Below, in pieces: positions 25,407-34,966 of a stretch of 64,000 nucleotides of DNA (the first letter of the stretch is position 1; every line of letters begins with the position of its first letter). Under the pieces are notes generated by a model, which had not been told where the DNA came from, made no database searches, and saw only the letters and a list, made by a program, of their open reading frames with translations. The position numbers were made by a program, and so were the translations under genes. This stretch comes from an uncultured Acidimicrobiales bacterium (GTDB lineage: Bacteria; Actinomycetota; Acidimicrobiia; Acidimicrobiales; SZUA-35): positions 62,001-126,000 of the forward strand of contig CALAJQ010000010.1 in assembly GCA_937922785.1 (NCBI GenBank). Direction: 5' to 3'.

Positions 25407-26360
25407 ATGACCGACCCAGAGGCGCCTGGTTCATCTGGATATACCGCCCTCATCGGCTCGGTTCTCGGCCGTGTTGCCGAGGCTGGCACGTGGATGACCG
25501 CCGATGAACGCGTTGCGGTGGCCAAGCTTTGCCGAGACCCGGATGCAGAAACTGGCGTCAGGCCCGAAATTGCCATGGCAGCCGCAAGGATGGCGCATGA
25601 ACCCACACTGATTACAGCTGATTGGGTGGCCGGGCTAGAGCAACAGGGTCTGGGCCGAGTGACCATGGTCGAAATCATGGGCGTGGTGTCGCGGCAGGTG
25701 GCGATCGACCGGTTCATGTTTGGAGTAGGCGCCGAACTGACCGAGTTACCACCTCCAAATCCGGGCCAACCCACAAAGGCCATAGTGGACCGAGCGAAGC
25801 TTCAGAACGGATTCCTACCCACAGTTGGCGCCGCGTCGCCTAGAACTGCGTTCACGTCGGTCCCAGCCGACCAGGTCGCGCTTGAGGAGCTATGCGCCGG
25901 CTTCTACATGCCGATGGAAGAGATGGGTGACTACTCCTACGTGCGTGATGGCGTCACTAGATCTCAAATTGAACTTGTTGCAGCCCGCACGTCGTTCCTC
26001 AACGACTGCTTCTATTGACTGGTTTCTCACGCCTGGATGCTCCGTGAGAGCACCAACGTTTCAAACATGGCTCTCCACCTTGGCGGCATCACCGACATCG
26101 GCATCGACACCGCAATTCCTGGCGCCGCCGAGCTAATCGCACTAACCGATGCCGTTGTGTTGGCTGACCACGAAGAGCTTGAAATAGCACGTTCCGCGTT
26201 GTCAGAACTACTGGGCGTTGCTGGCACTGTTCGGGTGATCGCGGTGGCCGCGAACTTCATGATGCTCAATATCATCATGGACACACTTGGAACGCGACCC
26301 GGCGATAACTACGTTTTATTGGCTCAAGAACTGGGCATAGGGCACACTCTTACTAACTGA
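25407..26360 (+). CDS. AhpD/carboxymuconolactone-decarboxylase-like candidate selenoprotein (C-x-x-U)
   Basis: The frame runs from ATG 25407 (AGGACAG ribosome site) to 26360 if TGA 26016-26018 is read as selenocysteine, giving 317 residues with Sec at 204. Before it comes ELVAARTSFLNDCFY and after it LVSHAWM, so the motif reads N-D-C-F-Y-U-x-x-x-H. That matches the E...C-x-x-C-x-x-x-H site of AhpD/CMD-fold peroxidases, with Sec at the second cysteine. After the TGA the helical fold continues for 113 codons (ELIALTDAVVLADHEELEIA, ANFMMLNIIMDTLGTRP) without a stop. Like AhpD it may reduce peroxides or serve as a thiol shuttle in the cytosol; the exact substrate is unknown. A cyclic-nucleotide-binding gene follows 19 bp later. 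Confidence 0.85.
26021..26054 (+). promoter_or_regulatory. Candidate bacterial SECIS hairpin of the AhpD-like gene
   Basis: Two bases after TGA 26016 the sequence folds into a hairpin. UCUCACG (26025-26031) pairs perfectly with CGUGAGA (26043-26049) and extends through U.G and GGU/ACC pairs with one bulge. The 11-nt apical loop contains GG. The loop begins about 13 nt after the UGA, or 15-16 if the inner C-G closes. This is close to the known 16-37 nt window. Confidence 0.65.
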
Positions 26361-26379
26361 TCGCCCCTGGAGGCACATA

Positions 26380-26796
26380 ATGGCAAAGGCAAAGAACCAC
26401 CTAGCGAGTCTCGACTTGTTCTCACAGCTATCAGCAGCTGATTTGAAGAGGATTGATGCCCTAATGACGACCACCTCAATTAAGGCTGGTCGAGAGTTCA
26501 TCAAAGAGGGATCTCCGGGGCGTGAAGCATTCATTATTGTTTCCGGAACTGCCACCGTCCGCAAAGGTGGACGAGTTATTGCAACCCTGCGAGAAGGTGA
26601 CTTCGTCGGAGAGATGTCTGTTGTAGCTGGTATCCCGCGCACGGCTTCGGTGACCGCCAATGAAGACCTGGTTGTAGAGGTTCTGAACAGGCGCGAATTC
26701 TCCACTCTGTTGGATAACGACGCCAAGATCTCAAAGAAGATCATGATCGGCGCGCTAACCCGCCTACACGAGCTCGCACCAAGCATCGCAGGCTGA
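26380..26796 (+). CDS. Stand-alone cyclic-nucleotide-binding domain protein
   Basis: This 138-residue protein consists of one cNMP-binding beta-roll, without the helix-turn-helix of CRP. It starts at ATG 26380 behind GGAGG. The phosphate-binding cassette is visible as GDFVGEMSVVAGIPRTASVTA, with Glu and Arg in the expected places for cyclic nucleotide binding. The N-terminal helix (LFSQLSAADLKRIDALM) and a C-terminal helix complete the domain. It may act in trans as a nucleotide-responsive partner. It follows the AhpD-like gene closely, so regulation of or by that redox protein is possible. Confidence 0.85.
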   Translation: MAKAKNHLASLDLFSQLSAADLKRIDALMTTTSIKAGREFIKEGSPGREAFIIVSGTATVRKGGRVIATLREGDFVGEMSVVAGIPRTASVTANEDLVVEVLNRREFSTLLDNDAKISKKIMIGALTRLHELAPSIAG

Positions 26797-26824
26797 CACC
26801 AACCTCATCCCAGCTTGGTGTTTT
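26796..26824 (+). terminator. Rho-independent terminator
   Basis: ACACCAA (26796-26802) pairs with TTGGTGT (26815-26821) around a 12-nt loop and is followed by TTTG. It lies immediately after the cyclic-nucleotide-binding gene and would end the 24305-26796 transcript. The remaining gap to 27017 shows one further imperfect hairpin (about 26859-26888, CTTTCACCC against GGGTGAAGG) and no gene. Confidence 0.65.
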
Positions 26825-27017
26825 GATTCCGCAACACTGAGAGTCGTGTGAGCACACTTTCACCCTTCGTGATAATTGGGGTGAAGGTGCTTAGATCGAT
26901 TACCCAAGCTGGGACTTTTCGCCCAAACCCGCCCGGAATTCTTGCCCATTCGGTCCGTCACCACTCAGGCGTAGGTTACCTCTCGTAACGAAAGCGTCAT
27001 TCACGAGTGGAGCGACA

Positions 27018-28211
27018 ATGGTTAGTGTGAATCGAACAAGGAGTTCTCGGCCAATTCGGCTGGGCCCCTTCTTGCGGGGGATCGTCGCTCCCGTTGAGTC
27101 AGCGCTGCTTGCGCTGGGACAGAAGCGGACTCCGCTTACTCCTGACGCTCGCTCAAAGGTCGTCAGAGACCTTTTTCACGAAGGAGAGCGCCGAACTGCC
27201 TTCCTTCACAGGTTCTACTGCCTGATGAGTCTGTCGGTTGGCATCGCTGTTCTGGGTGTCCTGGCAAACTCCACCGCAGTCGTGATTGGAGCCATGTTGG
27301 TCGCCCCCCTCATGGCTCCGGTCCTTGGAATCTCTGCGGCCATCGTCATGGACTGGCCACGACGAGCCGCTAGCGCAGCTGTCACTGCCACGTTCGGTTC
27401 CGTCCTGGCCGTGGCACTAGCGGCACTCGTGAGCGCAATCATTCCTGGCGATCCCCACCCGCTGCCGTCTGAGCTGCTGGCTCGCACCTCGCCCACAATG
27501 GTGGACTTGGGAGTTGCCCTGGTCGCTGGAGCCGCTGGCGCTTACTCACACGTTCGCCGTCAAGCCTCTGATGCCATTGTTGGTGTAGCCGTCGCAGTGG
27601 CGCTGGTGCCACCGCTAGCAGTTGTTGGAATCACCCTTCAGCTCGGCTTGTACCGAATGGCCTTAGGAGCAACCCTGCTGTTCCTCGCCAACGTTTCTGG
27701 AATCATCACCGCTGGCGCCATCACCTTTGTTGCCTTCGGATTGGTGCCACTGGGCAGACTCAACAACGCCTCGCTGGGAATCTCTCGGGGGCTTCGACTT
27801 GCCGCAGTAGGAACCCTTATCGTGGTGGCTCCGCTTCAGATCGTTAACGAGTGGCATACAACGCCAACGCTTGAGTCCAGGCCTGAAGAAGTGGTGATGG
27901 ACACCGTGAACGACTGGCGCTCTGACGTGTCATTAATCTCGCTGCGCGTCGACATGGAAACCGCCGATGCGGTCCCTCGAATCGAGCTAACCCTGGCGCA
28001 GGCCTCCGGTGACTCTGGCCCACTGGGCGTCGAGGCCTTGGCCGATGAGCTGGCAATCAAGATTGGTCGACCAGTAGATCTGGTAGTCACATCCTTGGAG
28101 AGCAACACACAGGTGGCCTCCGCTGATGATCCGACCGAAGAGTCCGACGCTGACGAAGTCGTACCAGACCTAAGCGAACCGCTTGCTCACGCCGGGGTGG
28201 CATCAAACTAG
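27018..28211 (+). CDS. DUF389 integral membrane protein
   Basis: This 397-residue protein has an N-terminal cytosolic part and about six to eight membrane helices between residues 65 and 285. It contains LMSLSVGIAVLGVLANSTAV and VIGAMLVAPLMAPVLG, the hallmark of DUF389, then VGVAVAVALVPPLAVVGI. The C-terminal ~100 residues form a soluble domain (AVPRIELTLAQ, LADELAIKIGRPVDLVV). The family function is not established; a transporter has been suggested on topology alone. It is monocistronic, between terminators. Confidence 0.9.
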   Translation: MVSVNRTRSSRPIRLGPFLRGIVAPVESALLALGQKRTPLTPDARSKVVRDLFHEGERRTAFLHRFYCLMSLSVGIAVLGVLANSTAVVIGAMLVAPLMAPVLGISAAIVMDWPRRAASAAVTATFGSVLAVALAALVSAIIPGDPHPLPSELLARTSPTMVDLGVALVAGAAGAYSHVRRQASDAIVGVAVAVALVPPLAVVGITLQLGLYRMALGATLLFLANVSGIITAGAITFVAFGLVPLGRLNNASLGISRGLRLAAVGTLIVVAPLQIVNEWHTTPTLESRPEEVVMDTVNDWRSDVSLISLRVDMETADAVPRIELTLAQASGDSGPLGVEALADELAIKIGRPVDLVVTSLESNTQVASADDPTEESDADEVVPDLSEPLAHAGVASN

Positions 28212-28238
28212 AAACGTCCTCGGTAGAGCGAGGGACGG

Positions 28239-28280
28239 CAGAGTGGCCCGATTTGGAAGCGTTGGGCCACTCTGTTCTTT
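28239..28280 (+). terminator. Rho-independent terminator with duplicated tail
   Basis: CAGAGTGGCCC (28239-28249) pairs perfectly with GGGCCACTCTG (28264-28274) and is followed by TTCTTT. The tail GTTCTTTAACTGCG is itself tandemly repeated (28274-28287, 28288-28301, then a partial copy), so the T-tract occurs twice. The rest of the gap to 28401 shows no gene. Confidence 0.8.
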
Positions 28281-28401
28281 AACTGCGGTTCTTTAACTGC
28301 GGTTCTACAGAGCGCTTTGTAGGTCGGGCTGACCAACTAATGAGTACTTCGGTGAGTATTTCTGCTTAAGTTTTTTACCCTCTGCGACGAATAACTGGGT
28401 G

Positions 28402-29583
28402 ATGTTAAGCCGCCTCCTTGGTGCCGTTGTTCTTCTTGGCGCCCTCCTAGCAGTACCTATCACCCCAGCCTCGGCAGCGCTTTCTCACGATGAGAATCTC
28501 GCGGCCATCATTGTCGCGGATCACAACAAGGCGAGGGTCGCCGCTGGTCTAACCCCACTTTCGCTGCTGGGCCCACTGGCGAACTTCGCAGACGCCAACA
28601 GCTCCACAATGGCTTCTTCTGGATCTCTGGCCGCAACCGATCTGAACAAGGTCATGGATGCCTTTCCCGGCGCCTCGTGGGCTGGCGAGAACACCGCAAC
28701 CATGTTCGACCCGGCATCTTCAGCAACTGCAATCTGGCTTGAGTCAGAGCCTCATGCGGAGACTCTGATGGCTCCGTTCGCCACTCACGTCTACGCCAGC
28801 GTCAGCTGTAGCGCCGACGGTCGACTTTGGGCCACCGTCATTTTGATGGAAAACGTATCGGCCCCTCAGATCCCACCGCCCGAACCGGACTCAACAAGCC
28901 CGGCCGACTCACGATGTGCCCGACCATTCGAACCATTCCGCTCAAGCCCTGATTTTGTTGCACAGCAGTATCGAGATTTTCTGGCTCGAGAAGCTGACTC
29001 AGATGGCATCAACTACTGGGTCACCGAGATCGAGAACCAACTCGTCACTCCAACCCAGTTGATGGCCGCATTCATGAACAGCGCCGAATTTGGCGGACGA
29101 GTAGCGCCGGTTGTGAGAGTGCACCTGGCAACAACTGATGAACTGCCAACAGCTTCACTGCTGAAGTCCACCTTGACCCGCACCGACGATGGCCTAAGCC
29201 TCGCCGCTTTGGGTGATGAGCTACTTACATCGGCCGCAGGCATCGAAACCTATGGCCAGGTCGACGACGAAACGTTTGCCATCGAGATGTACAACTTGCT
29301 ACTCGACCGACCCGCAACCAGCGCTGAGCTCGCCCAAGTTGCCGGCGCCCTTTCTGGTGGGTCATCCCGTGGCGAAGTTCTTGCCGATCTCGCCAATGCT
29401 GGTGAATATCGAGACGGAACCTACGCCCTGGTTCAGGTCTACATGGCTTACGCCGCAATGCTGCTGCGAGCACCCGATGCCGAGGGCCTCCAGTACTGGA
29501 CCCAGGTTGTAAACGACGGTGGCTCGATTGAGGCGCTTCTCGACGGACTGATCCGTTCAGACGAATACCGCAACCGCTTCTAA
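28402..29583 (+). CDS. Secreted CAP/SCP-like domain protein with DUF4214 repeats
   Basis: This protein of about 393 residues starts at ATG 28402 (GTG 28399 is possible). The signal peptide LSRLLGAVVLLGALLAVPIT ends near SAA. A short CAP-like domain follows: NLAAIIVADHNKARVAAGLT, SAGEN-like WAGENTATMF, and ATHVYASVSCS, typical of secreted SCP/PR1-type proteins. After a Pro-rich linker come DUF4214 segments (QQYRDFLAREADSDGINYWV; LLDRPATSAEL; YMAYAAMLLRAPDAEGLQYW). It shares the DUF4214 module with the 18287 protein, suggesting a common surface or matrix attachment. Its stop overlaps the convergent gene by 4 bp. Confidence 0.82.
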   Translation: MLSRLLGAVVLLGALLAVPITPASAALSHDENLAAIIVADHNKARVAAGLTPLSLLGPLANFADANSSTMASSGSLAATDLNKVMDAFPGASWAGENTATMFDPASSATAIWLESEPHAETLMAPFATHVYASVSCSADGRLWATVILMENVSAPQIPPPEPDSTSPADSRCARPFEPFRSSPDFVAQQYRDFLAREADSDGINYWVTEIENQLVTPTQLMAAFMNSAEFGGRVAPVVRVHLATTDELPTASLLKSTLTRTDDGLSLAALGDELLTSAAGIETYGQVDDETFAIEMYNLLLDRPATSAELAQVAGALSGGSSRGEVLADLANAGEYRDGTYALVQVYMAYAAMLLRAPDAEGLQYWTQVVNDGGSIEALLDGLIRSDEYRNRF

Positions 29584-30779
29584 ATCTTGGTGAACCGGCT
29601 TACACATTCGATATGTGAAGTGTGACCGAACATGTCAACCACCACGGTTCGCTCTAGCTGATAGCCATGGCCGATCAGCAGCCCGGCGTCTCTTCCTAGC
29701 GCTGCAGGGTCACAGCTAACAAGGACTATCACCGATGCATTGGTTGCTGCCAGCACCGCAGCATCGTCCGCCCCCAGGCCCGCCCGGGCTGGATCAGCGA
29801 TAACAGCGTTGAAGTCAGAAGCCGTCCAGTCGCCGAAGGCAGCGACGGTTAGCGTCGAGTCTTTAGGGAGGTTCACCTTGGCGTCATCGACGGCGTGGGC
29901 ATTCAGCTCGACTCCCGTGATGGTTCGCCCTCGGCCACATAAAGAACCGAACAGCCCAACGCCGCAATAGGCGTCTAGCAGTGGACCTTCAATCTCACCC
30001 AGCATCTCGTTCGCCAGATCGGTCAGAACCTTCGCACCGTCGGGCCGACACTGAAAGAAAGACTGAGCAGAGATCCGGAATCGTTGATCGCCAATCGTTT
30101 CGTGAATGAATGCCTTTGCACCTGCGTCGAGCTCGTCTTGCCCGACCACGAGCACATCTTCGGGTACCTGCACCTGATCGGCGCTCGGACTTACCAGAAC
30201 CATCCGTTCGCCCGTGTTTGCCCCCACCCTCACCATGACTTCCGATGCTGACCCAAAGCGCCCTTCGGTCAGAATCTGTTCCGCCAAGGGGTGGGCAACC
30301 AGGCAACTATTAACCAGAACCGGCTCGTGAGACTCCGCCTTTCGATACCCGGCCCGACCCTCTGAAACGATGGCCCGGACGGTTGTGCGGTAACCATTCG
30401 GATCCAAGGACGGTCCGGCTTCTACGACGCTGTTCACCAGCTCTGGAGCTAGACGGCCGATGCGTTCCAGCGAGTCGGTGACAATCTTGCGACGCAGCTG
30501 TGACTGAGTCTCTGGTGTTGCGTGTTGCCAATTGCATCCACCACAACCGTCGGGCACATGCGGACATGGCGGCTCTTGGCGGCCCGCAGCACCGTCGATG
30601 ACTTCCACAAGCCGGGCATTTGCGAAGCGCTTCTTGGCCTTCACTACCTCTACCGCAACGGTGTCTCCAGGGATGGCACCCGGCACAAACACCACCCGAC
30701 CATCGTCATCGATCCCGATCCCGTCGCCTCCGCCAGCCACTCGAGAAACGGAGATTTTCAGATTTCTTGCCGATACCAC
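29580..30779 (-). CDS. RNA (uracil-C5-)methyltransferase, RlmD/TrmA family
   Basis: This 399-residue SAM-dependent methyltransferase makes 5-methyluridine in rRNA or tRNA. An N-terminal TRAM-like beta domain runs from VSARNLKISVSR to about residue 60. A [4Fe-4S] cysteine cluster follows (CPHVPDGCGGC), then QSFFQCRPDG, a SAM-binding LLDAYCGVGLFG, AVIADPARAGLG, and the catalytic Cys in VLVSCDPAALGRD. The iron-sulfur motif favours RlmD/RlmC-type rRNA enzymes over TrmA. The start is GTG 30779, divergent from rpe. Confidence 0.88.
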   Translation of the reverse strand: MVSARNLKISVSRVAGGGDGIGIDDDGRVVFVPGAIPGDTVAVEVVKAKKRFANARLVEVIDGAAGRQEPPCPHVPDGCGGCNWQHATPETQSQLRRKIVTDSLERIGRLAPELVNSVVEAGPSLDPNGYRTTVRAIVSEGRAGYRKAESHEPVLVNSCLVAHPLAEQILTEGRFGSASEVMVRVGANTGERMVLVSPSADQVQVPEDVLVVGQDELDAGAKAFIHETIGDQRFRISAQSFFQCRPDGAKVLTDLANEMLGEIEGPLLDAYCGVGLFGSLCGRGRTITGVELNAHAVDDAKVNLPKDSTLTVAAFGDWTASDFNAVIADPARAGLGADDAAVLAATNASVIVLVSCDPAALGRDAGLLIGHGYQLERTVVVDMFGHTSHIECVSRFTKI

Positions 30780-30825
30780 CCTCGAAGAGTGGCATGCAGT
30801 AGCCGTTCAGGCCAGGATGGCGGCC

Positions 30826-31512
30826 ATGAGTTCTGATTCTCGCATCCAAATCGCCCCGTCCGTCTTGCCCGCCGACTTCTCCAAGCTGGGCGACGAGTGC
30901 ATCGCTCTAGAAGAAGCGGGCGTCGACAGAATCCAGTTCGACATTATGGACGGCCGCTTTGTCCCCAATCTCACGTTCGGAGCGGCAGTGGTGGCGTCGG
31001 TCCGAGACAAGGTAAAGATTCCCTTTGAAGCCCACCTGATGATTGAGGAACCGGACCTGCTCATCCCCGAGTTCATCGATGCCGGCTGTGAGATCATCAT
31101 CGTTCATGAAGAGACCGCCACCCACCTTCATCGGACGCTGTCCAGAATCAAAGATCTTGGTGCTCGGCCCGCAGTAGCCCTGAACCCGCACACGCCGATC
31201 TCCAGAATCGAACACGTTCTCGACTTGTTGGACATGGTGCTGATCATGACCGTGAACCCGGGCTTTGGCGGTCAGGCCTACATCTCAACCATGGAACCCA
31301 AAGTTGAGGCGACCCGTGCTTTGCTAGACACTGCCGACCATTGGATCGACCTGGAAGTCGACGGTGGCATTTCTGACAAAACCGTTTCAGGAGCCGCAGC
31401 CGCGGGGGCGAACGTCTTGATATCTGGGTCGTGGCTCTACAAGCACCCAGGCGGTTTGGGTGCCGGAGTGAAGGAGTTGCGTGAACTTGGCCAAGCCGCC
31501 GCAGGTCAGTAA
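30826..31512 (+). CDS. rpe: Ribulose-phosphate 3-epimerase
   Basis: This 228-residue TIM-barrel enzyme of the pentose phosphate pathway interconverts ribulose-5-P and xylulose-5-P. ATG 30826 was chosen for the canonical N-terminus IQIAPSVLPADFSKLG. The metal and catalytic motifs FDIMDGRFVPNLTFG, FEAHLMIEEPD, MTVNPGFGGQAYI and VDGGISDKTV are all present. It is followed by a 79-bp gap made of short tandem duplications. Confidence 0.96.
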   Translation: MSSDSRIQIAPSVLPADFSKLGDECIALEEAGVDRIQFDIMDGRFVPNLTFGAAVVASVRDKVKIPFEAHLMIEEPDLLIPEFIDAGCEIIIVHEETATHLHRTLSRIKDLGARPAVALNPHTPISRIEHVLDLLDMVLIMTVNPGFGGQAYISTMEPKVEATRALLDTADHWIDLEVDGGISDKTVSGAAAAGANVLISGSWLYKHPGGLGAGVKELRELGQAAAGQ

Positions 31513-31591
31513 GGCTCTGTCTCTTAGAATTGCGGCGTCTTAGAATTGCGGCCTTCGCTAGCCTGCGTCGCTACCTAGCCTGCTTCGCTAT
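31513..31591. repeat. Short duplications between rpe and clpP 3' ends
   Basis: TCTTAGAATTGCGG occurs at 31522-31535 and 31538-31551. A second unit, roughly CTAGCCTGC(G/T)TCGCTA, is repeated between 31557 and 31592. The gap separates convergent genes and has no other visible feature. Confidence 0.75.
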
Positions 31592-32206
<615 letters not shown>

Positions 32207-32472
32207 CCACACAGCGTAGTGATAACTGATGCCAGTGGTGCGGAGGGCCGCTGGGTCCCCCAAGTCAGCCAGACCCTCATGCCCGCGCCCCCTCTCTCCC
32301 AAATTGGTGTCACCTGCAGCTGACATTTAGAGAAGATTTGAAATTTTGGCATGGCACCTGATGGCACCAACTAGCCAACTGAGATCGACCTAGCTGGAGT
32401 TCTGAGTCTCGGCTAGTTATCCACAGAAAGTAGAACCTGGCTACCTTTGAGACTTGACCCCAATTTTTTTGG

Positions 32473-32556
32473 TGCGGAAGGGGGGACTTGAACCCCCACA
32501 CCCGTAAGGGCGCCAGGACCTAAACCTGGTGCGTCTGCCAATTCCGCCACTTCCGC
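32473..32556 (-). tRNA. tRNA-Leu (anticodon TAG)
   Basis: An 84-nt class II tRNA. The acceptor GCGGAAG pairs with CTTCCGC, the D-arm region is GGCGGAATTGGCAGACGC, and the anticodon stem CCAGG/CCTGG holds the loop TTTAGGT (anticodon TAG). It has a long variable arm and a GGGGG/CCCCC T-stem with GTTCAAG. The discriminator is A. Confidence 0.97.
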
Positions 32557-32624
32557 GTGACACAATCAATGTATTGCAACAGCGAGTGTAGTGCAGAGCG
32601 CATGCACCCATGCACGAAATCTTT

Positions 32625-33608
32625 TTACTTCGCCAACGAGTTGACCAGCTCCCAGACTTCGGGAGCTACCTGCACGGTGTCAGTGGCTCTGGCCCCGGTA
32701 CCGGGAAGCCGTGCTCCCTCTTGGGCGGCCACCACTTCGGCCAGTGCCTCGACACGGTCATAGAATCCGTCACCGGCAAAGGCAGCCGGATCGACCACGA
32801 GATAGAACTGGCCGATGTCGTGATGAGGACCCTCGGGCGCCTTAAGCGGCGGAATGGTTGTACTGGGCAACGACGCCGTCAAAGCGCTGGCCAACAGTTC
32901 AACCATTAGGCCAAGGCCATAGCCCTTGTAGCCACCGGTTGAGACCAGCGAACCCTTCAACGCTTCGGCCGGGTCAGTGGTCGGGTTACCGTCGGCGTCG
33001 ACTGCCCAGCCAAGTGGAATGGATTCACCAGCAGCGTTGGCCATCGTGATCTTGCCTAAGGCAACAGCGCTGGTGCTGTAATCGAATTGGAAGGCCACTC
33101 CCCCATTTCGGGCGGGCACAGCCATCGCCATCGGGTTTGTTCCAAGAATTGGCGTCGAGCCACCTGGAGGCGCAACTCGGGCGGTCGAGTTAGTGGCACC
33201 GATGGCTAGCAAGCCGACTTTGGCGAATTGTTCGGTGAAGTAACCCAGCGACGTGCAGGTGTGGCTGTGCTCGATTGAATACCCAACGGTGCCGTTGGCA
33301 CGAGCTGCTTCAACGGCGGTTTCAAAACCGGCTTTGAAGGCCCACTGGGCGAAGCCGAATTTTGCATCAACTCGAACTGCGCCCGGGTTGTCATGGGTGA
33401 CCACCGGGTCGGCGTCACCAAGTACGCGGCCCGATTCCAGCTGCAGGCAATAACTCTCCATGTAGTACAGCCCACAGATCCGGTTGCCGTTGGACTCGGC
33501 CACGCGCACCGCGTTGGCTACCGAGTCTGCGACGGCGCTCGGTGCACCGTGGGCAGTCAAGGCTCGGGCCGAAACGGCTTCGATTTCGTCAAGGCTTACG
33601 TCAATCAT
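32625..33608 (-). CDS. LDH2-type (malate/L-lactate/sulfolactate) dehydrogenase
   Basis: This 327-residue protein belongs to the LDH2/MDG2 family of NAD(P)-dependent 2-hydroxyacid dehydrogenases, unrelated to classical LDH. The catalytic-region motifs are IEHSHTCTSLGYFTEQ (the His in the HSxxxxxLGYF pattern), NPMAMAVPAR, FDYSTSAVALGKI, and the later GGYKGYGLGLMVELL. Substrates in the family include malate, lactate, ureidoglycolate and (R)-sulfolactate; this one cannot be assigned. It overlaps rdgB by 4 bp and is the last gene of the murI-rph-rdgB run. Confidence 0.85.
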   Translation of the reverse strand: MIDVSLDEIEAVSARALTAHGAPSAVADSVANAVRVAESNGNRICGLYYMESYCLQLESGRVLGDADPVVTHDNPGAVRVDAKFGFAQWAFKAGFETAVEAARANGTVGYSIEHSHTCTSLGYFTEQFAKVGLLAIGATNSTARVAPPGGSTPILGTNPMAMAVPARNGGVAFQFDYSTSAVALGKITMANAAGESIPLGWAVDADGNPTTDPAEALKGSLVSTGGYKGYGLGLMVELLASALTASLPSTTIPPLKAPEGPHHDIGQFYLVVDPAAFAGDGFYDRVEALAEVVAAQEGARLPGTGARATDTVQVAPEVWELVNSLAK

Positions 33609-34201
33609 TGGTTCTCCTCACCAGGAAGCTCATCAAGCTTGAGAATTACGTTGTTTAGGGCTCGGGCCCGATGGCTGATCTCAGCCTTCTCCGAGCTTGC
33701 CATTTCAGCGAAGCTACGGCCATCGCTCTCGATTGGAATGAAGACCGGGTCATAACCAAAGCCGCCGTCACCAACCGGGTTGTGCCCGATAGTGCCATCA
33801 ACTCGGCCATCAGCCAGCACCTGGCGGCCGTCGGGCCAAACAACTGCGATCACTGTTTCAAAATAGGCCGAACGATCGTCAGCTCCGTCTAGTGCTGAAA
33901 GCAACTTCGATACGTTGGCTTCGGCATCACAGGCCGGACCGGCGTAACGAGCTGAATACACACCAGGTTCGCCACCGAGCGCAGTCACAAACAAGCCGGT
34001 GTCATCGGCCAACGCAGGAGCGCCCGTAAAGGTAGCGATTTCAGCAGCCTTCTTAACGGCGTTGCCGACAAGAGTGTCTTTGTCTTCGATGGTGTCCGGG
34101 GCTGCGTCGGGGCGCGGCACGATCTCGAACTTGCCTTCCATCAACTCGGCAAGCTCGGCGACCTTTTTCGGGTTGGCCGACGCCAGCACTAACGTGCGCA
34201 A
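33605..34201 (-). CDS. rdgB: RdgB/HAM1-like XTP/dITP pyrophosphatase
   Basis: This 198-residue enzyme removes non-canonical purine nucleoside triphosphates. TTG 34201 was chosen because RTLVLASANPKKVAEL is the canonical N-terminus (the S/T-x-N-x-x-K phosphate site), and it starts 7 bp after the rph stop. ALADDTGLFVTALGGEPGVY and SARYAGPACDAE complete the signature, followed by GYDPVFIPIE and SHRARAL. It is the usual partner of rph in actinobacteria. Confidence 0.94.
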   Translation of the reverse strand: MRTLVLASANPKKVAELAELMEGKFEIVPRPDAAPDTIEDKDTLVGNAVKKAAEIATFTGAPALADDTGLFVTALGGEPGVYSARYAGPACDAEANVSKLLSALDGADDRSAYFETVIAVVWPDGRQVLADGRVDGTIGHNPVGDGGFGYDPVFIPIESDGRSFAEMASSEKAEISHRARALNNVILKLDELPGEENQ

Positions 34202-34208
34202 GTTGCCG

Positions 34209-34937
34209 CTAGCCCCGGTCGGGACGAGCAGGCGGAGGTGTTGAAACAACAGCCTTCTGCATGTCAACCAATTCGCCGATGCCCTTCTGAGCAAAATCGA
34301 GCATCTGGTTTAGCTCGTCACGGCTGAACGGAGCGCCTTCGGCTGTGCCCTGAACTTCGATCATCCCACCTGACCCAGTCATCACAACGTTCATGTCAGT
34401 CTCAGCAGTGGAGTCTTCGATGTAGGGCAAGTCCAAGCGAGCTTCACCGTCGACGATGCCAACGCTGATCGCCGCGCAGAAATCGGTTAGCGGGTGGGAC
34501 TTAATGGTGCCAGCGGCAACCAAACGGCTTAGCGCATCGTGCAAGGCGATGTAGCCGCCGGTGATCGAGGCAGTTCGGGTACCGCCGTCAGCTGAAAGAA
34601 CGTCGCAGTCAACAGTGATAGAGACATCGGGCATCGCTTCCATGTCGCAAACTGCGCGAAGGCTGCGGCCGATTAGTCGCTGGATCTCCATGCTGCGGCC
34701 GTTTTCACGACGGCGTACGCGGTCAGGACTAGAACCCGGAAGCATTGAGTACTCGGCGGTGACCCAACCTTTGCCTGTGTTCTTCATCCACCGGGGCACG
34801 TCAGTCTGCACAGAAGCGGTGCAAAGCACGTGGGTGCGACCGGCCTTCACCAATACAGAGCCGTCGGCCATGTCGGTGAAGTCTCGCTCGAATGTGACCT
34901 GTCGTAGTTCGTCTACTTCACGATTATCGGGGCGCAT
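34209..34937 (-). CDS. rph: Ribonuclease PH
   Basis: This 242-residue phosphorolytic 3'-5' exoribonuclease trims tRNA 3' ends. It has an intact [14 protein letters not shown]-terminus, [62 protein letters not shown] (phosphate-binding) and [19 protein letters not shown]. It lies between murI and rdgB, the conserved actinobacterial order. Confidence 0.97.
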   Translation of the reverse strand: MRPDNREVDELRQVTFERDFTDMADGSVLVKAGRTHVLCTASVQTDVPRWMKNTGKGWVTAEYSMLPGSSPDRVRRRENGRSMEIQRLIGRSLRAVCDMEAMPDVSITVDCDVLSADGGTRTASITGGYIALHDALSRLVAAGTIKSHPLTDFCAAISVGIVDGEARLDLPYIEDSTAETDMNVVMTGSGGMIEVQGTAEGAPFSRDELNQMLDFAQKGIGELVDMQKAVVSTPPPARPDRG

Positions 34938-34966
34938 TATTTAGCTCAGTTCTTTGTCAGTTCAGG

